DNA of 64,000 bases. It comes from Chlamydiota bacterium. Its GTDB lineage: Bacteria > Chlamydiota > Chlamydiia > Chlamydiales > Rhabdochlamydiaceae. The stretch covers positions 1-64,000 of the forward strand of contig JABDCQ010000003.1 of the NCBI GenBank assembly GCA_013288075.1, given 5' to 3'. Shown here in pieces: positions 19,723 through 29,644 of this stretch (position 1 is its first letter; each line of letters opens with the position of its first letter). The translations under genes were made by a program, and so were the position numbers. The notes beneath the pieces were generated by a model that was not told the origin of the DNA, made no database searches, and saw only the letters and a list, made by a program, of their open reading frames with translations.

Positions 19723-20485
19723 AATTCGCAAACTATGCAAAAGATATGGAAATAATCAGGTTTTAAAAAATCTTGATCTTGAGATTAAAACAGGGGAAAC
19801 TCTAGTTGTTTTAGGCCAATCGGGAGTGGGGAAAAGCGTTCTTTTAAAACATATTATAGGAATTACCAAACCCGATAGCGGCACAATTGATATCGATGGG
19901 GTAAGAATCAGTGATTTAAGTGGACCTGATCTTTATAAAGCTGTTCTTAATATGGGAATGCTTTTTCAAGGGGCTGCTTTATTCGATTCGATGAATGTAG
20001 AAGAAAATACAGGATTTTATCTCGAGCAACATGGCGATCCTAAAACAGGTAAATTCTATAGCGCTCAAGAGATAAAGCAGAAAGTGACGGAAGCATTAGA
20101 GGTAGTTGGACTTGAAGGAACAGAGGAAAAAATGCCTTCAGAGCTTTCTGGCGGTATGAAAAAAAGAGCCGCTCTTGCAAGGCTTATTGTTTATAGGCCC
20201 GCCATACTGCTTTATGATGAGCCCACAACAGGGCTTGACCCAATTACTGCTATGCATATTAATGAACTTATTGTAAAAATACAAAAAGAGCTTAAAGCAA
20301 CAAGTATAGTCGTCACGCACGATATTGCTTCCGCCCTTTACGTTGGAGATCGTTTGGCTTTAAATAAAGAAGGAAAAATTGCTTATATCGATGAGCCTGA
20401 TGCCTTTTTAAAAGTGAAAGATCCTATTATTGAATTTTTATGTAGAACAGTTACGGAAGACCCAAGATCATTTAGGGAACATTAG
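19715..20485 (+). CDS. mlaF: MlaF-like ABC transporter ATP-binding protein
   Basis: Walker A GQSGVGKSVLLKHI, LSGGMKKRAALARL, Walker B ILLYDEPTTGLDP. Confidence 0.93.
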   Translation: MIKIRKLCKRYGNNQVLKNLDLEIKTGETLVVLGQSGVGKSVLLKHIIGITKPDSGTIDIDGVRISDLSGPDLYKAVLNMGMLFQGAALFDSMNVEENTGFYLEQHGDPKTGKFYSAQEIKQKVTEALEVVGLEGTEEKMPSELSGGMKKRAALARLIVYRPAILLYDEPTTGLDPITAMHINELIVKIQKELKATSIVVTHDIASALYVGDRLALNKEGKIAYIDEPDAFLKVKDPIIEFLCRTVTEDPRSFREH

Positions 20486-21268
20486 ATGTCAGAACAATTA
20501 AAAAATCTTCTCATCGGTATTTTTGTTATTGCCGCATGTATACTTATCGTCTCTTTTATCATGTTTTTACATCCTTCCGTAGGAGATATGAAAAAACCCT
20601 ACTACGTGCGCTTTTCCAATATCAGCAGCGTATCTGTTGGTACACGCGTGACTTATGCAGGAAAACCTGTTGGAGAAGTTGTAGAAATTAAACAAATTGA
20701 TCAAGATAGAGATCAGCCTGCAGATGAATTTGGAAGACTCTATACCTATGAACTTGTGATAAAGGTTGATTCTAGCGTAAAGATTTATAGCTCCGATGAA
20801 GTGATGCTTCAAACCTCAGGTCTTTTGGGAGAAAAATCCGTTGCTATCGTCCCCAAAATCCCTGCTGACGGACAAAAAGCTTTTCTCATTAAAAATCAGG
20901 CCATTTATGCAGAATCAGGCGATCCTATGGAGAACGTATTTTTAAAGCTCTCTGATGTTGCAGATGAAATGAAAATTACTCTTCAAGATGTTAATGTCTG
21001 GATTGAAACAAATGGAGACTCAGTTGCCTCGGCAGTCCAATCGTTTGGAAACGCTATGGATGAAGCAGATCGGCTTCTTGCCACATTTAATAATGAAAAC
21101 ATTGTCTACGACGTAAAACACATCATGAATAAAGCCAATATCCTCCTCGATGATATTAACCACTATGGACTACTTTTTCACCTTAATAAAGGATGGCAAA
21201 GAACGCACTCACAAAGAATCAATTTTATTAATAACGAAAACTCTGTAGAACTAGATAATTGTAGGTAA
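20486..21268 (+). CDS. mlaD: MlaD/MCE-family substrate-binding protein
   Basis: N-terminal TM, MCE domain [34 protein letters not shown]...[11 protein letters not shown]. Confidence 0.88.
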   Translation: MSEQLKNLLIGIFVIAACILIVSFIMFLHPSVGDMKKPYYVRFSNISSVSVGTRVTYAGKPVGEVVEIKQIDQDRDQPADEFGRLYTYELVIKVDSSVKIYSSDEVMLQTSGLLGEKSVAIVPKIPADGQKAFLIKNQAIYAESGDPMENVFLKLSDVADEMKITLQDVNVWIETNGDSVASAVQSFGNAMDEADRLLATFNNENIVYDVKHIMNKANILLDDINHYGLLFHLNKGWQRTHSQRINFINNENSVELDNCR

Positions 21269-21270
21269 TT

Positions 21271-21840
21271 GTGGAAGCAACCCCATATGCGGAGCTCGGT
21301 AAAGGAACCCTCCTTATTGCAAGTCCAGAAATTTCTGAAGGACTTTATTTTAGAAGCGTTTTACTTATCTGCGAGCACAGCTCAAGCGGCTCTTTTGGAC
21401 TAATCATTAATAAGCCCTTAGAATTAGAGCTCCCTGAAGAGCTTATAAAGCTTGAGAGTAAAGCCAATCCCCATGTCCAAATACGAGCTGGCGGCCCTAT
21501 GCAACCTAACCAGATGATGCTTTTGCACTCCTCAGATGTTCTTCCTGACCAAACCCTTAGAATCTGTGAAGGAGTGTATTTAGGCGGCGATGTACAATTC
21601 CTACAAGAAGCTGTCATGGATTCAGATGGCCCCCATATTAGAATGTGCTTTGGCTACTCGGGCTGGGGAGCAGGCGTCCTTGAGCGCGAATTCTTAAACG
21701 GCCTATTCTTTGTGCATCCCGCAAGCAAGCGCTACGTCTTTGAAGTTCCGCCAGAGGTCCTATGGCAAACCATTTTAAGAGAAAAGGGAGGCAAATACGC
21801 CACCTTGTCCATGATCCCCGAAGACCTCTCCCTCAATTAG
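21271..21840 (+). CDS. YqgE/AlgH (UPF0301) family protein
   Basis: [70 protein letters not shown]. Confidence 0.92.
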   Translation: MEATPYAELGKGTLLIASPEISEGLYFRSVLLICEHSSSGSFGLIINKPLELELPEELIKLESKANPHVQIRAGGPMQPNQMMLLHSSDVLPDQTLRICEGVYLGGDVQFLQEAVMDSDGPHIRMCFGYSGWGAGVLEREFLNGLFFVHPASKRYVFEVPPEVLWQTILREKGGKYATLSMIPEDLSLN

Positions 21841-21844
21841 GAAG

Positions 21845-22027
21845 GATGAACAAAGAGGAATAATTTCTTTCCCTCTTCTCCCCCCCTCTGTGGTTTCTTG
21901 TCTCTGTGGTTTATCTTAAATGCAAGCCTTTTGGATCCTTCAGTCCTGGATTTAAGATAAACCACAGAGACAAGAAACCACAGAGAGGGGAAAGAGAGAG
22001 AAAGAAATTTATCTCTCTTTGTTCATC
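21845..22027. repeat. palindromic intergenic repeat family, copy 6
   Basis: gatgaacaaagag ... ctctgtggtttcttgtctctgtggtttatcttaaa ... tttaagataaaccacagagacaagaaaccacagag ... ctctttgttcatc. Confidence 0.9.
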
Positions 22028-22099
22028 TTGTTATTTTTCTTTTTAGGTTTATGCGTATGCCCTGCAAGAGCGCTAACGCGCAAAGACTTACACTCATGT

Positions 22100-22852
22100 T
22101 TACTTCAGAGGGGAGGGTTTTTTGATTTCGTGATTATAGGTAGAGATTTTAGAGGCGGCAAACTGCTTAAAATTGCATGCATAGAGATGTCTCGTAAAAT
22201 AGGTGATTTTCCGACAATCAAATTTAGCGAGTTTATAATGCTCTAATGTGTCTTTAACAAAGCCCCACCTTGCTTTCCAATCCATATGAGCTTGCTTGTA
22301 TAGGTCGCTTAAATCCAAACACCCGCCCTGGTCTATCGTATTCCATTTCATCACTCTATTATCTAGATTATCAAGAGCTCTATTTTGAGCTAGCGGAAGA
22401 TTTTCTTCATGCATTTTAGTAACAGGATTTACGCTGAACTCATAGAAATGACCAGTAGGAGATGTAGCAAGTTTATCGTAAGTTTTAATTTGGTGAATGG
22501 TTTTGGCTGCTTTATACCCAGTATAGCATGCAGCTAAGGCAAGAGCTGTAAGGCCAATAGCAACGCCTGCAATGGCGCCTGGACTTGCAGCTATAGCAGA
22601 TGCAAAAGAACTCGCGAAAGAAAGCTGCCCTGTTGCAGCTAGGATAGTAAGTGCAATAGCAGCAACTAACACAATTGTTGAGCTAAGGGCCAAAACAGCT
22701 GATTTTACGTGGGCATCCTTTACAGCAAAAGGATCTTCAAACATAGAAGGGTCTGCAACAACTACAGCACTATCGTTTTCTTTAGTGATAGTCATTGTTC
22801 TGTAGAAAGGATTTAATCCCCATGGACCTGAAACTTGCGACATACGATACAC
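22100..22852 (-). CDS. hypothetical protein with bilobed hydrophobic domain (Inc-like candidate)
   Basis: SAVLALSSTIVLVAAIALTILAATGQLSFASSFASAIAASPGAIAGVAIGLTALALAACYTGYKAAK. Confidence 0.7.
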   Translation of the reverse strand: MYRMSQVSGPWGLNPFYRTMTITKENDSAVVVADPSMFEDPFAVKDAHVKSAVLALSSTIVLVAAIALTILAATGQLSFASSFASAIAASPGAIAGVAIGLTALALAACYTGYKAAKTIHQIKTYDKLATSPTGHFYEFSVNPVTKMHEENLPLAQNRALDNLDNRVMKWNTIDQGGCLDLSDLYKQAHMDWKARWGFVKDTLEHYKLAKFDCRKITYFTRHLYACNFKQFAASKISTYNHEIKKPSPLK

Positions 22853-22918
22853 CCTAGGTTAAAATTTCCTAAAGTGTAGCAGAAAACTATTAAAATCTTA
22901 TAAAGAAAAAAAATTCTA

Positions 22919-25069
22919 CTAGCTAGCAATAGATAGCTTGATTTCTGAGAATAAGTCTTTGCCGTAGAGCTTGTTAAGGCCTTTTAAGATTTCTTTTTTA
23001 TGGGTATTAAGGGCGATGTTTAGGTGGGCAAGCACACTCACTGTGCGGTTGAAACACTGGGAATCGATAGCTCTTTCTCGAACCATAAGAGCTGGGGAAT
23101 AGAGCATCCAAAGAACAAAGTCTTTTTCCTCATCACTCCAAGTATCGCTAGCACTAAGCATTTTTAAGAAAGCATAGAACGAAACATTCGTTGAAGCGCC
23201 TGTATCTATAGCATCTTTAGAGGTAAAGCTTAACGAATCGGGATGAAGCATCTCAACAATTTTCATTTCAAATAGCAAGTAAAACATCTCAATAAAATCA
23301 AGACGATCTTTTCTTAAGAGTTTCTCTTTGTTTTCAAAAAAGGCTGTATGGATAAACTTTAAAGCGTGCTCTGTAAAAGCTAGAATCTCTTTTTGAGAAA
23401 GCTCTTTAGGGAAATAAAATCCACAAAGCTCTCCCCCCTCTACTTGTGCTCTAAAGGTCTCAATAAAATGCCTAGCTTTATTTAGTTCTGAGTAAGAGCC
23501 ACTTTGATGGTAAAATTCAGTATCTTTGGGAAGCGTCACAACAATTAAATTCTGAGAATCTTCTTTTTTGGGCATTTCCTCTAAAGCTAGGGCGCGGGCA
23601 TGCTCCCTCCAAGACGTCCTATCTTGCAAGTTAAACAAAAGATGTTTTTCTCCATTTAAGCGCGTATTTAAATAACGTAGAAACCCTTTAAATTCCTGAT
23701 TGATCTCCGCTTTATGAATCACCTCTTGGAAGGTCGGAGAAGCAATTCTTAATGCCGTTACATCTAAAGAATCACGATCAAAAGTAAATAGCTGAGAAGG
23801 CAGGTTATCTTGCAAAATAGGATCAAACCCCTCTCCTCCTTCTCCTTCTCTAAACGTATCGAGTGTCTTTAAAAGAGGTCCATTAGGATAGCGCTTAAGA
23901 AGTGTGCGTATACTTTCATCTTCATCTAAAAGAGTGCTCCAAAAAGGTTGCGTGCGATCAGGCTCTTTGCCCCCTTTTTTAATGAGCTTATGAATAAATT
24001 CAACAGCCTCTTTTCTAGAGCTTGTACGTAAAAATAAAAAGCAGCAAAGACTATGAGATAAATTAATAAGAGTATGAGAAAATCTATCGCTTAATTGACT
24101 AAAAACTGCTATGTACTGCGCATATTCATCAGAGCCCAAAGCTAATCTTAAATACTGATGGAAGTCGCGAAAATAACTAAGCGCGCTTTTTCCCGTTGTA
24201 TTCTCTCTTAAATTACGCGGATTAGCCGCTAGCATAAGAGCCATAAGAGCTTTATTGAGCTCTAGTACAAACGTTAATTCCTTATGACGCATCGCCTCTT
24301 TATAAAAATCATCAATATACATCATAGAAAGCTTTAAAATACCTTTAGCGGTCAGGTGGACATCTTTATCCTGAATCACCTGCACTCTTAAAAAAGGATC
24401 CATCCCGTCTGTATCTTTGAGCGTCTCATCAAAATCGCCAACTAAGCGAATGTGGCGTAAAAGATTGCGACTAAAAAACGGATTATTGTCCTCTTTTCTA
24501 ATGTAAAAAAGCTCGTATTCCTTATCTCTTCTAACTGTCTCTAAATCTCTAAGACCCCTTTTTTCAAAGTCTAAAGTGCTTTGGTCTACCCCGCTCCACT
24601 GTTTTTCAAAAGCCTCTTCCTTTTCAAGAGATTCTTGAAAGCGCTTCACCATCTTGGTTAAATAAAACTTCTGAAGATCTTTATATTCATCAAGTTCAGA
24701 AGCAGCCCCCTCTCCATGTGCGCCTTTAAATAACCCCGAGAATTTATCTAATTTCTGAGCAGCTTCCCCAGCTAGCACCATAATGGCTTGGATACCCTTT
24801 TGCATCTCTACATCTTTAAGTTCCTCTTTTCCCTTAGAATACACATGGTGAAGATAGTTATTTAATACCTTGAAGGTTTCCTTAACTTCTTTCCTATTCT
24901 CTTCAGCCTTAGCAGGATCTAGCCATTTTACAAGGTGGATCTTTTCTATCTTGTCCTTAGCCCCCCTCTCTTCTGGAGACAAAGAAGTATCGAGTTCTGC
25001 CATACTAGACAGATTATCAACAGCTTCCATCAAAGATAAAGACTCTTCCTTTCCCCGTGCCATACCCAC
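22919..25069 (-). CDS. hypothetical protein (716 aa)
   Basis: single long ORF; no family recognised. Confidence 0.8.
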   Translation of the reverse strand: MGMARGKEESLSLMEAVDNLSSMAELDTSLSPEERGAKDKIEKIHLVKWLDPAKAEENRKEVKETFKVLNNYLHHVYSKGKEELKDVEMQKGIQAIMVLAGEAAQKLDKFSGLFKGAHGEGAASELDEYKDLQKFYLTKMVKRFQESLEKEEAFEKQWSGVDQSTLDFEKRGLRDLETVRRDKEYELFYIRKEDNNPFFSRNLLRHIRLVGDFDETLKDTDGMDPFLRVQVIQDKDVHLTAKGILKLSMMYIDDFYKEAMRHKELTFVLELNKALMALMLAANPRNLRENTTGKSALSYFRDFHQYLRLALGSDEYAQYIAVFSQLSDRFSHTLINLSHSLCCFLFLRTSSRKEAVEFIHKLIKKGGKEPDRTQPFWSTLLDEDESIRTLLKRYPNGPLLKTLDTFREGEGGEGFDPILQDNLPSQLFTFDRDSLDVTALRIASPTFQEVIHKAEINQEFKGFLRYLNTRLNGEKHLLFNLQDRTSWREHARALALEEMPKKEDSQNLIVVTLPKDTEFYHQSGSYSELNKARHFIETFRAQVEGGELCGFYFPKELSQKEILAFTEHALKFIHTAFFENKEKLLRKDRLDFIEMFYLLFEMKIVEMLHPDSLSFTSKDAIDTGASTNVSFYAFLKMLSASDTWSDEEKDFVLWMLYSPALMVRERAIDSQCFNRTVSVLAHLNIALNTHKKEILKGLNKLYGKDLFSEIKLSIAS

Positions 25070-25175
25070 CCACCTTATGCATCATTTATATAATTATTAT
25101 TTTACTAATTACAATTAATAATCAATTTAATAATTAAATAATGGAAAAGTGGCAAAAAAAAGAATAAAGAAATAA

Positions 25176-25215
25176 TTAACAGGATGTACAAGATTAGGCC
25201 AGGATATACAGGATG
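25176..25215 (+). repeat. left inverted repeat flanking RhuM gene
   Basis: ttaacaggatgtacaagattaggccaggatatacaggatg. Confidence 0.8.
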
Positions 25216-25251
25216 GGAAAAGGATGAAGAAAAAGAAGAGAGCATACGACC

Positions 25252-26301
25252 CTAATCACTCCCTTTTAGATACTCGGCGAATGCATGATCAAAATCAGAT
25301 AGATATTCACGATTTTGATGGATTCGATATTTTTCATATTCTTCGCTAGCTTTAGCAATAGCCATATCATGTGAAATTTTTCCAGCATGCCGTAAAACTT
25401 CCTGGTCAGTAAGGTTGAGGAATTTTTCTACTTGTTGCAACCATTCCCTCATGATCATTACCTGCTGGTTTAGCGCCCGTAGTTCAGCAAAATCGATAAA
25501 CATGCTCACTAGTCGATTTAGCTTGGAAACCTCTTCTTGGTTCAAATAGTTCTTCGCCACCATCGCATCACTCTTTAGGATTTTCCCTTGCGGGGAGTTC
25601 TTCCAAGTGGTTAACCCCATAAAGGGTTGTTCACTATCTGCTCGGGTATAGACGATTTCAGCTGCGGTCTTGCCAGTCGTAGCAAAATGAAGCTGATTTT
25701 GAACAATCTGGTAAAAAGCTTTAGTTTCATCACTATTACTTTGGTAATCACTACTGCATTGTTCGAACACATCCGCGATTTTTTGGTAAGCCCTCCGCTC
25801 GCTGGCGCGAATTTCGCGGATTTTTTCAAGCAATTCGTCAAAGTAGTCTTTTCCAAAAGCACGTCCATTTTTGAGCATTTGGTCGTTAAGCACGAACCCC
25901 TTGATAACGAACTCACGCAAGGCATTGGTGGCCCATATCCTAAAGTGCGTTGCTTTGATCGAGTTAACGCGATAGCCCACAGCAATCACTGCATCCAGGT
26001 TATAAACCTCTACTTCTCGCCTTATTGCACGCCCACCTTCAATTTGAACTGTTTCCATTTTGGAAACAGTTGCCTCTTGATGCAGTTCATTGCTGGCATA
26101 AATGTTTTTTAGGTGCTTCGAGATTGCTGCTTTTTCCACTCCAAATAACTCAGATATAGTCCGTTGCGTTAACCAAAAATTATCTTGTTCAAAAAACACA
26201 TCTGCGGTTACTTTGCCATTGGCAGCCGTGTAAAGAATGACACGTTTTTGTTCTTGTAGGGCTAATTCATTGCTTATTAGAGAACTTCTTTTCTTCTTCA
26301 T
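25252..26301 (-). CDS. RhuM-family protein
   Basis: ILYTAANGKVTADVFFEQDNFWLTQRTISELFGVEKAAISKHLKNIYASNEL...REVEVYNLDAVIAVGYRVNSIKATHFRIWATNALREFVIKGFVLNDQMLKNG. Confidence 0.92.
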   Translation of the reverse strand: MKKKRSSLISNELALQEQKRVILYTAANGKVTADVFFEQDNFWLTQRTISELFGVEKAAISKHLKNIYASNELHQEATVSKMETVQIEGGRAIRREVEVYNLDAVIAVGYRVNSIKATHFRIWATNALREFVIKGFVLNDQMLKNGRAFGKDYFDELLEKIREIRASERRAYQKIADVFEQCSSDYQSNSDETKAFYQIVQNQLHFATTGKTAAEIVYTRADSEQPFMGLTTWKNSPQGKILKSDAMVAKNYLNQEEVSKLNRLVSMFIDFAELRALNQQVMIMREWLQQVEKFLNLTDQEVLRHAGKISHDMAIAKASEEYEKYRIHQNREYLSDFDHAFAEYLKGSD

Positions 26302-26315
26302 TCTTTTTCTTTCTT

Positions 26316-26355
26316 CATCCTGTATATCTTGCCTTACCTTTGTCCATCCTGTTAA
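26316..26355 (-). repeat. right inverted repeat flanking RhuM gene
   Basis: reverse complement reads ttaacaggatggacaaaggtaaggcaagatatacaggatg, aligned to the left copy with few mismatches. Confidence 0.8.
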
Positions 26356-26381
26356 CTCTTCCTTTCTTTTTGAGCTCAGGG

Positions 26382-27965
26382 TTAGAGGTGGCGGAGGAAG
26401 GCTTGGCCCAAGGGGAAGTTTTTGGGATCTGAAGGCTTGCCTTCTTTTTTCTCTTGCATTTGGTCGATGATTTTCATGGCAAGGACTTTACCAAGTTGAA
26501 CGCCTTCTTGATCGAAGGAATTGATATTCAACATAAACCCAATAAATGCTACTTGATGCTCATAGTAAGAAAGGATAGCGCCCATAGTGTAGGGATTAAG
26601 TTTATTGCCAAGCAAAATGCGTGTGGGCCTATTGCCTGGGAAGACTTTATTAGGATTAGCATTTTTCTGGCCGGTTGCTAAGCTAATAGATTGAGCAAAC
26701 ATATTTGCTAAAAGCTTCTCTTGAGAAGATGTTCCTTTATACTCCACATCTTCTCCGTACTGGCTTTCACGGAAGGCTATAAAATCTAGAGGAACCACAG
26801 TTGTTCCTTGATGGATGAGTTGATAAAAAGAGTGCTGCCCATTTGTCCCAGGTTCACCCCAAATAATGGCGCCTGTTTCGAAATCTACTACTTGCGCTCT
26901 TTTATCGATTCTTTTGCCATTGGATTCCATGCTAAGCTGCTGGAGGTGGGCTGGAAATCTATAAAGAGCTTGCGCGTAGGGAATCACAGCGCATGTGGCA
27001 TGATTTAAGAAATTGCGGTTCCAAATGCTAAGAAGAGCTCCTAAAAGAGGCAAATTAGCTGAAGGATTTTCTTCTAAAGCAGCTCTATCCATAGAATGAG
27101 CGCCTCTTAAGAAATCTAAAAGCCTATCCATTCCTAAAATAAAAGCCAAAAGAACAGCTCCTACCATAGAAGTTACCGAGTAGCGGCCCCCAATGTAATC
27201 CCAAATATAAAAAGAAGCCAAATACTTAGAAGGATCATCCATAGGACTGCCCTTTCCTGTAACAGAGAGTAAATGCTCCTTAGGATTTAACCCCGCCTTT
27301 TTTAAACGCTCTTTGACATACTCTTCATTTGTTAACGTTTCAAGAGTAGAGCCCGATTTAGAAACAGCAATAAATAACGTTTTAGATAAATCGAGCTCTC
27401 TAAAAATCTTGGCTCCATCATCTGGATCGACATTCGAAAGAAAGTGCGCCTTGCGCCCAGGTTTTCTATAAGCTTCAAGCGCATGATAAATGGCTTCGGG
27501 GCCAAGCTGTGATCCTCCAATGCCTATTTGGACGATATCTGTAAATTTGCCTTTAGCATCAATTTCTTGAAGAAATGCCTTCAGTTTTTCAAGCTCTGCA
27601 TACGCTAACTCTGAAGCCTTTTGAGCAGGAGGGGTTGTTTGGCGATGATCAAAAAAATCGCGCATAGAAGTATGAAGAACTTCCCTATTTTCGCTCTCTA
27701 CCCCTTCAATAAAATTTAGCGTTGCTCCTTGCTGCATGGCCTGCATTTTCTTTAAGGCATCTGTCTCAGAAGCTAGCTCAAAAAGAGTGTTTAAAATCTT
27801 TTCATCAAGGCGCTCTGTTCCATAAAAAAGCGTTAAATCAGCATTCTTCGCAAGGAAGGAATCAATCCGCTTTGGGGTGAGGACTCCCTCATCGGAAAGG
27901 TGGGGAGCTGAAGAGGCCAGTTCCTTGAGTTTAATCGCTGCCTTAAGATGGGTAAATGAGGTCAT
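26382..27965 (-). CDS. pgi: glucose-6-phosphate isomerase
   Basis: DIVQIGIGGSQLGPEAIYHAL, ISKSGSTLETLTNEE-like region VSKSGSTLETLTNEEY, IIWGEPGTNGQHSFYQLIHQGT. Confidence 0.95.
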   Translation of the reverse strand: MTSFTHLKAAIKLKELASSAPHLSDEGVLTPKRIDSFLAKNADLTLFYGTERLDEKILNTLFELASETDALKKMQAMQQGATLNFIEGVESENREVLHTSMRDFFDHRQTTPPAQKASELAYAELEKLKAFLQEIDAKGKFTDIVQIGIGGSQLGPEAIYHALEAYRKPGRKAHFLSNVDPDDGAKIFRELDLSKTLFIAVSKSGSTLETLTNEEYVKERLKKAGLNPKEHLLSVTGKGSPMDDPSKYLASFYIWDYIGGRYSVTSMVGAVLLAFILGMDRLLDFLRGAHSMDRAALEENPSANLPLLGALLSIWNRNFLNHATCAVIPYAQALYRFPAHLQQLSMESNGKRIDKRAQVVDFETGAIIWGEPGTNGQHSFYQLIHQGTTVVPLDFIAFRESQYGEDVEYKGTSSQEKLLANMFAQSISLATGQKNANPNKVFPGNRPTRILLGNKLNPYTMGAILSYYEHQVAFIGFMLNINSFDQEGVQLGKVLAMKIIDQMQEKKEGKPSDPKNFPLGQAFLRHL

Positions 27966-28034
27966 TTTCGGTCTCCTTAAATGTTCTTATTTACCCACAA
28001 TGTCATAGAAGATAAATGAAAGGCAAGAATTTTG

Positions 28035-28064
28035 TTGCTCAAAAAAGAAGGATGTTTGTATACT
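28035..28064 (+). promoter_or_regulatory. possible promoter TTGCTC-18-TATACT for tRNA-Pro
   Basis: ttgctc 28035-28040, tatact 28059-28064, tRNA start 28076. Confidence 0.4.
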
Positions 28065-28075
28065 TTGGCGCAAAT

Positions 28076-28150
28076 CGGAGCATAGCGCAGTCTGGCTAGC
28101 GCAATTGCTTTGGGAGCAATGGGTCGGGGGTTCGAATCCCTCTGCTCCGA
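28076..28150 (+). tRNA. tRNA-Pro (TGG anticodon)
   Basis: cggagca...tgctccg acceptor stem, anticodon arm attgc-tttggga-gcaat, T arm ggggg-ttcgaat-ccctc; CCA not encoded. Confidence 0.93.
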
Positions 28151-28193
28151 TTTACCTTTCCTCTCCATTCCTCTTACCATCCAGCAACAATCA

Positions 28194-28432
28194 TAATAAA
28201 CACCGAGAAATTTCTCTCTCCCCTCTCTCTTTCTTCCTCTGTGGTTTCTTGTCTCCCTCCCGTGCCCGTGTGCGTGCCCGTGCCCGTGCCCGATTTTTTG
28301 ACGTTGTTTGTTTTCTTGCGCTTGCCTATCAATAACATCAACTCGGGCACGGGCACGCACACGGGCACGGGAGGGAGACAAGAAACCACAGAGGAAGAAA
28401 GAGAGAGAAAAAAATACTTCCTTCACCTTGTT
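28194..28432. repeat. palindromic intergenic repeat family, copy 7 (core replaced by GC-rich palindrome)
   Basis: outer arms cttcctctgtggtttcttgtct / agacaagaaaccacagaggaag; inner arms ccctcccgtgcccgtgtgcgtgcccgtgcccgtgcccga / tcgggcacgggcacgcacacgggcacgggaggg. Confidence 0.92.
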
Positions 28433-28510
28433 CTCTGTGGTTTCTTCTTTCTTTTTCTTTGCAATTATGTGGCGGGTGGTTTTATCTTGGGAAAACAAGA
28501 TGAGGACCTT

Positions 28511-28861
28511 ATGCCATATCGCCATGATGTTAAATTTCACGTAGATGAGCTCTTTGAAATTTTTAAAAAACACGATGCGCATACAGATCTTGAACATGCA
28601 GCCCTAGAGCATCTAAAAGCCTTAAGAGAAATTGCTCTTAAGGAAGAAAAACTCAAAGAACTCCACGATTACTTTGAAAAAACAATATTTCCCTATTATT
28701 CCTTTGAAGACAGAGTCGTTGAAATGCCTGTTTTAGAAGCGTTAGAAAAAAAAGAACACCACATAAAAAAGCAGCTACTAAATTTCGTTTCCTCCGAAAT
28801 GAAAGAGAGTAGGCTCCTTCGCAGCAAATTAGAGTCCGCTAAAAAGCTCTTCTCCTTCTAA
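28511..28861 (+). CDS. hypothetical protein (116 aa)
   Basis: in-frame ATG at 28511 inside supplied ORF 28241..28861; MPYRHDVKFHVDELFEIFKKHDAHTDLEHAALEHL...; upstream part is repeat-derived. Confidence 0.55.
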   Translation: MPYRHDVKFHVDELFEIFKKHDAHTDLEHAALEHLKALREIALKEEKLKELHDYFEKTIFPYYSFEDRVVEMPVLEALEKKEHHIKKQLLNFVSSEMKESRLLRSKLESAKKLFSF

Positions 28862-29644
28862 ACCCAGGGCCTCCCCTACTGTGATCACTTTTCCGCCTGA
28901 GGCTTCAAAGCCTTTAAGCTTACGGATCCCTTGTGAGCTCAAATAAGAAGAAAATACAAAGAGCGTTTCTACTCCATTCCATTCTTCTGTTAAAAGAGAT
29001 TCTGGAATTACTCTATACTTAACGTCTATTGCATCAATCACATCTTCCAAAAGCATAAGAAGATCAGAACAAATAAAATGATCAGAAGGAAGACAAATAG
29101 CAATAGAAGCTTTTTCCCCTAATTCTTGCTCCACATGAGAAAATCTCTCTTTAGAAAGAAGAAAGGCTGTTTTAGCCGGATCTTCTCCAGATGTATCAAA
29201 TAAAGCAAACAGAGGGGCAGTGTCCGGTAAAAAAGAAATGAGCCTATCTAAGTATTCCCCAAAAACACCTGCACAGAAAAGGTGATAATGAAAAGGCGTG
29301 ATAGAGCCATCTTTCCCCAGATCGCTTACCCATTCTTTAAAATTTTGCTGCTCAAGATCGTCGAAAAGGAACTTCAGAGAAAATTGAAGGTCCCCCTTAT
29401 AAATACATATCCCTAGAGTGCTCTCTTTAAAGAGAGGCCAAAGCGTTTTAGTAAAATGCTCAAGAGCTAAAGAAAAAGTTAAAAAATAGGAAGTATCGCT
29501 TAAGGCAATTTTAAAAGAGTCAAATTTAAAATCGATCAGCCAAAAAATCTTCTCCCCTTTTTCAAGGGCTGCTTTTGCAAGAGCCTCCTCTTTTTCCCAA
29601 TGAAGATCGTCTTTTAATCCAGCTGGCAAAGCAATTGTTAGCAT
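28829..29644 (-). CDS. conserved hypothetical protein
   Basis: ORF re-started at MLTIALPAGLKDDL (29644); overlaps trmB by a few bp and overlaps the convergent 28511..28861 ORF tail-to-tail. Confidence 0.7.
   Translation of the reverse strand: MLTIALPAGLKDDLHWEKEEALAKAALEKGEKIFWLIDFKFDSFKIALSDTSYFLTFSLALEHFTKTLWPLFKESTLGICIYKGDLQFSLKFLFDDLEQQNFKEWVSDLGKDGSITPFHYHLFCAGVFGEYLDRLISFLPDTAPLFALFDTSGEDPAKTAFLLSKERFSHVEQELGEKASIAICLPSDHFICSDLLMLLEDVIDAIDVKYRVIPESLLTEEWNGVETLFVFSSYLSSQGIRKLKGFEASGGKVITVGEALGLEGEELFSGL

Noticed and set aside
25252-26301. RhuM locus as a classical insertion sequence
   Set aside because: No transposase motif in the ORF and no other ORF within the inverted repeats; kept only as a possible non-autonomous cassette.
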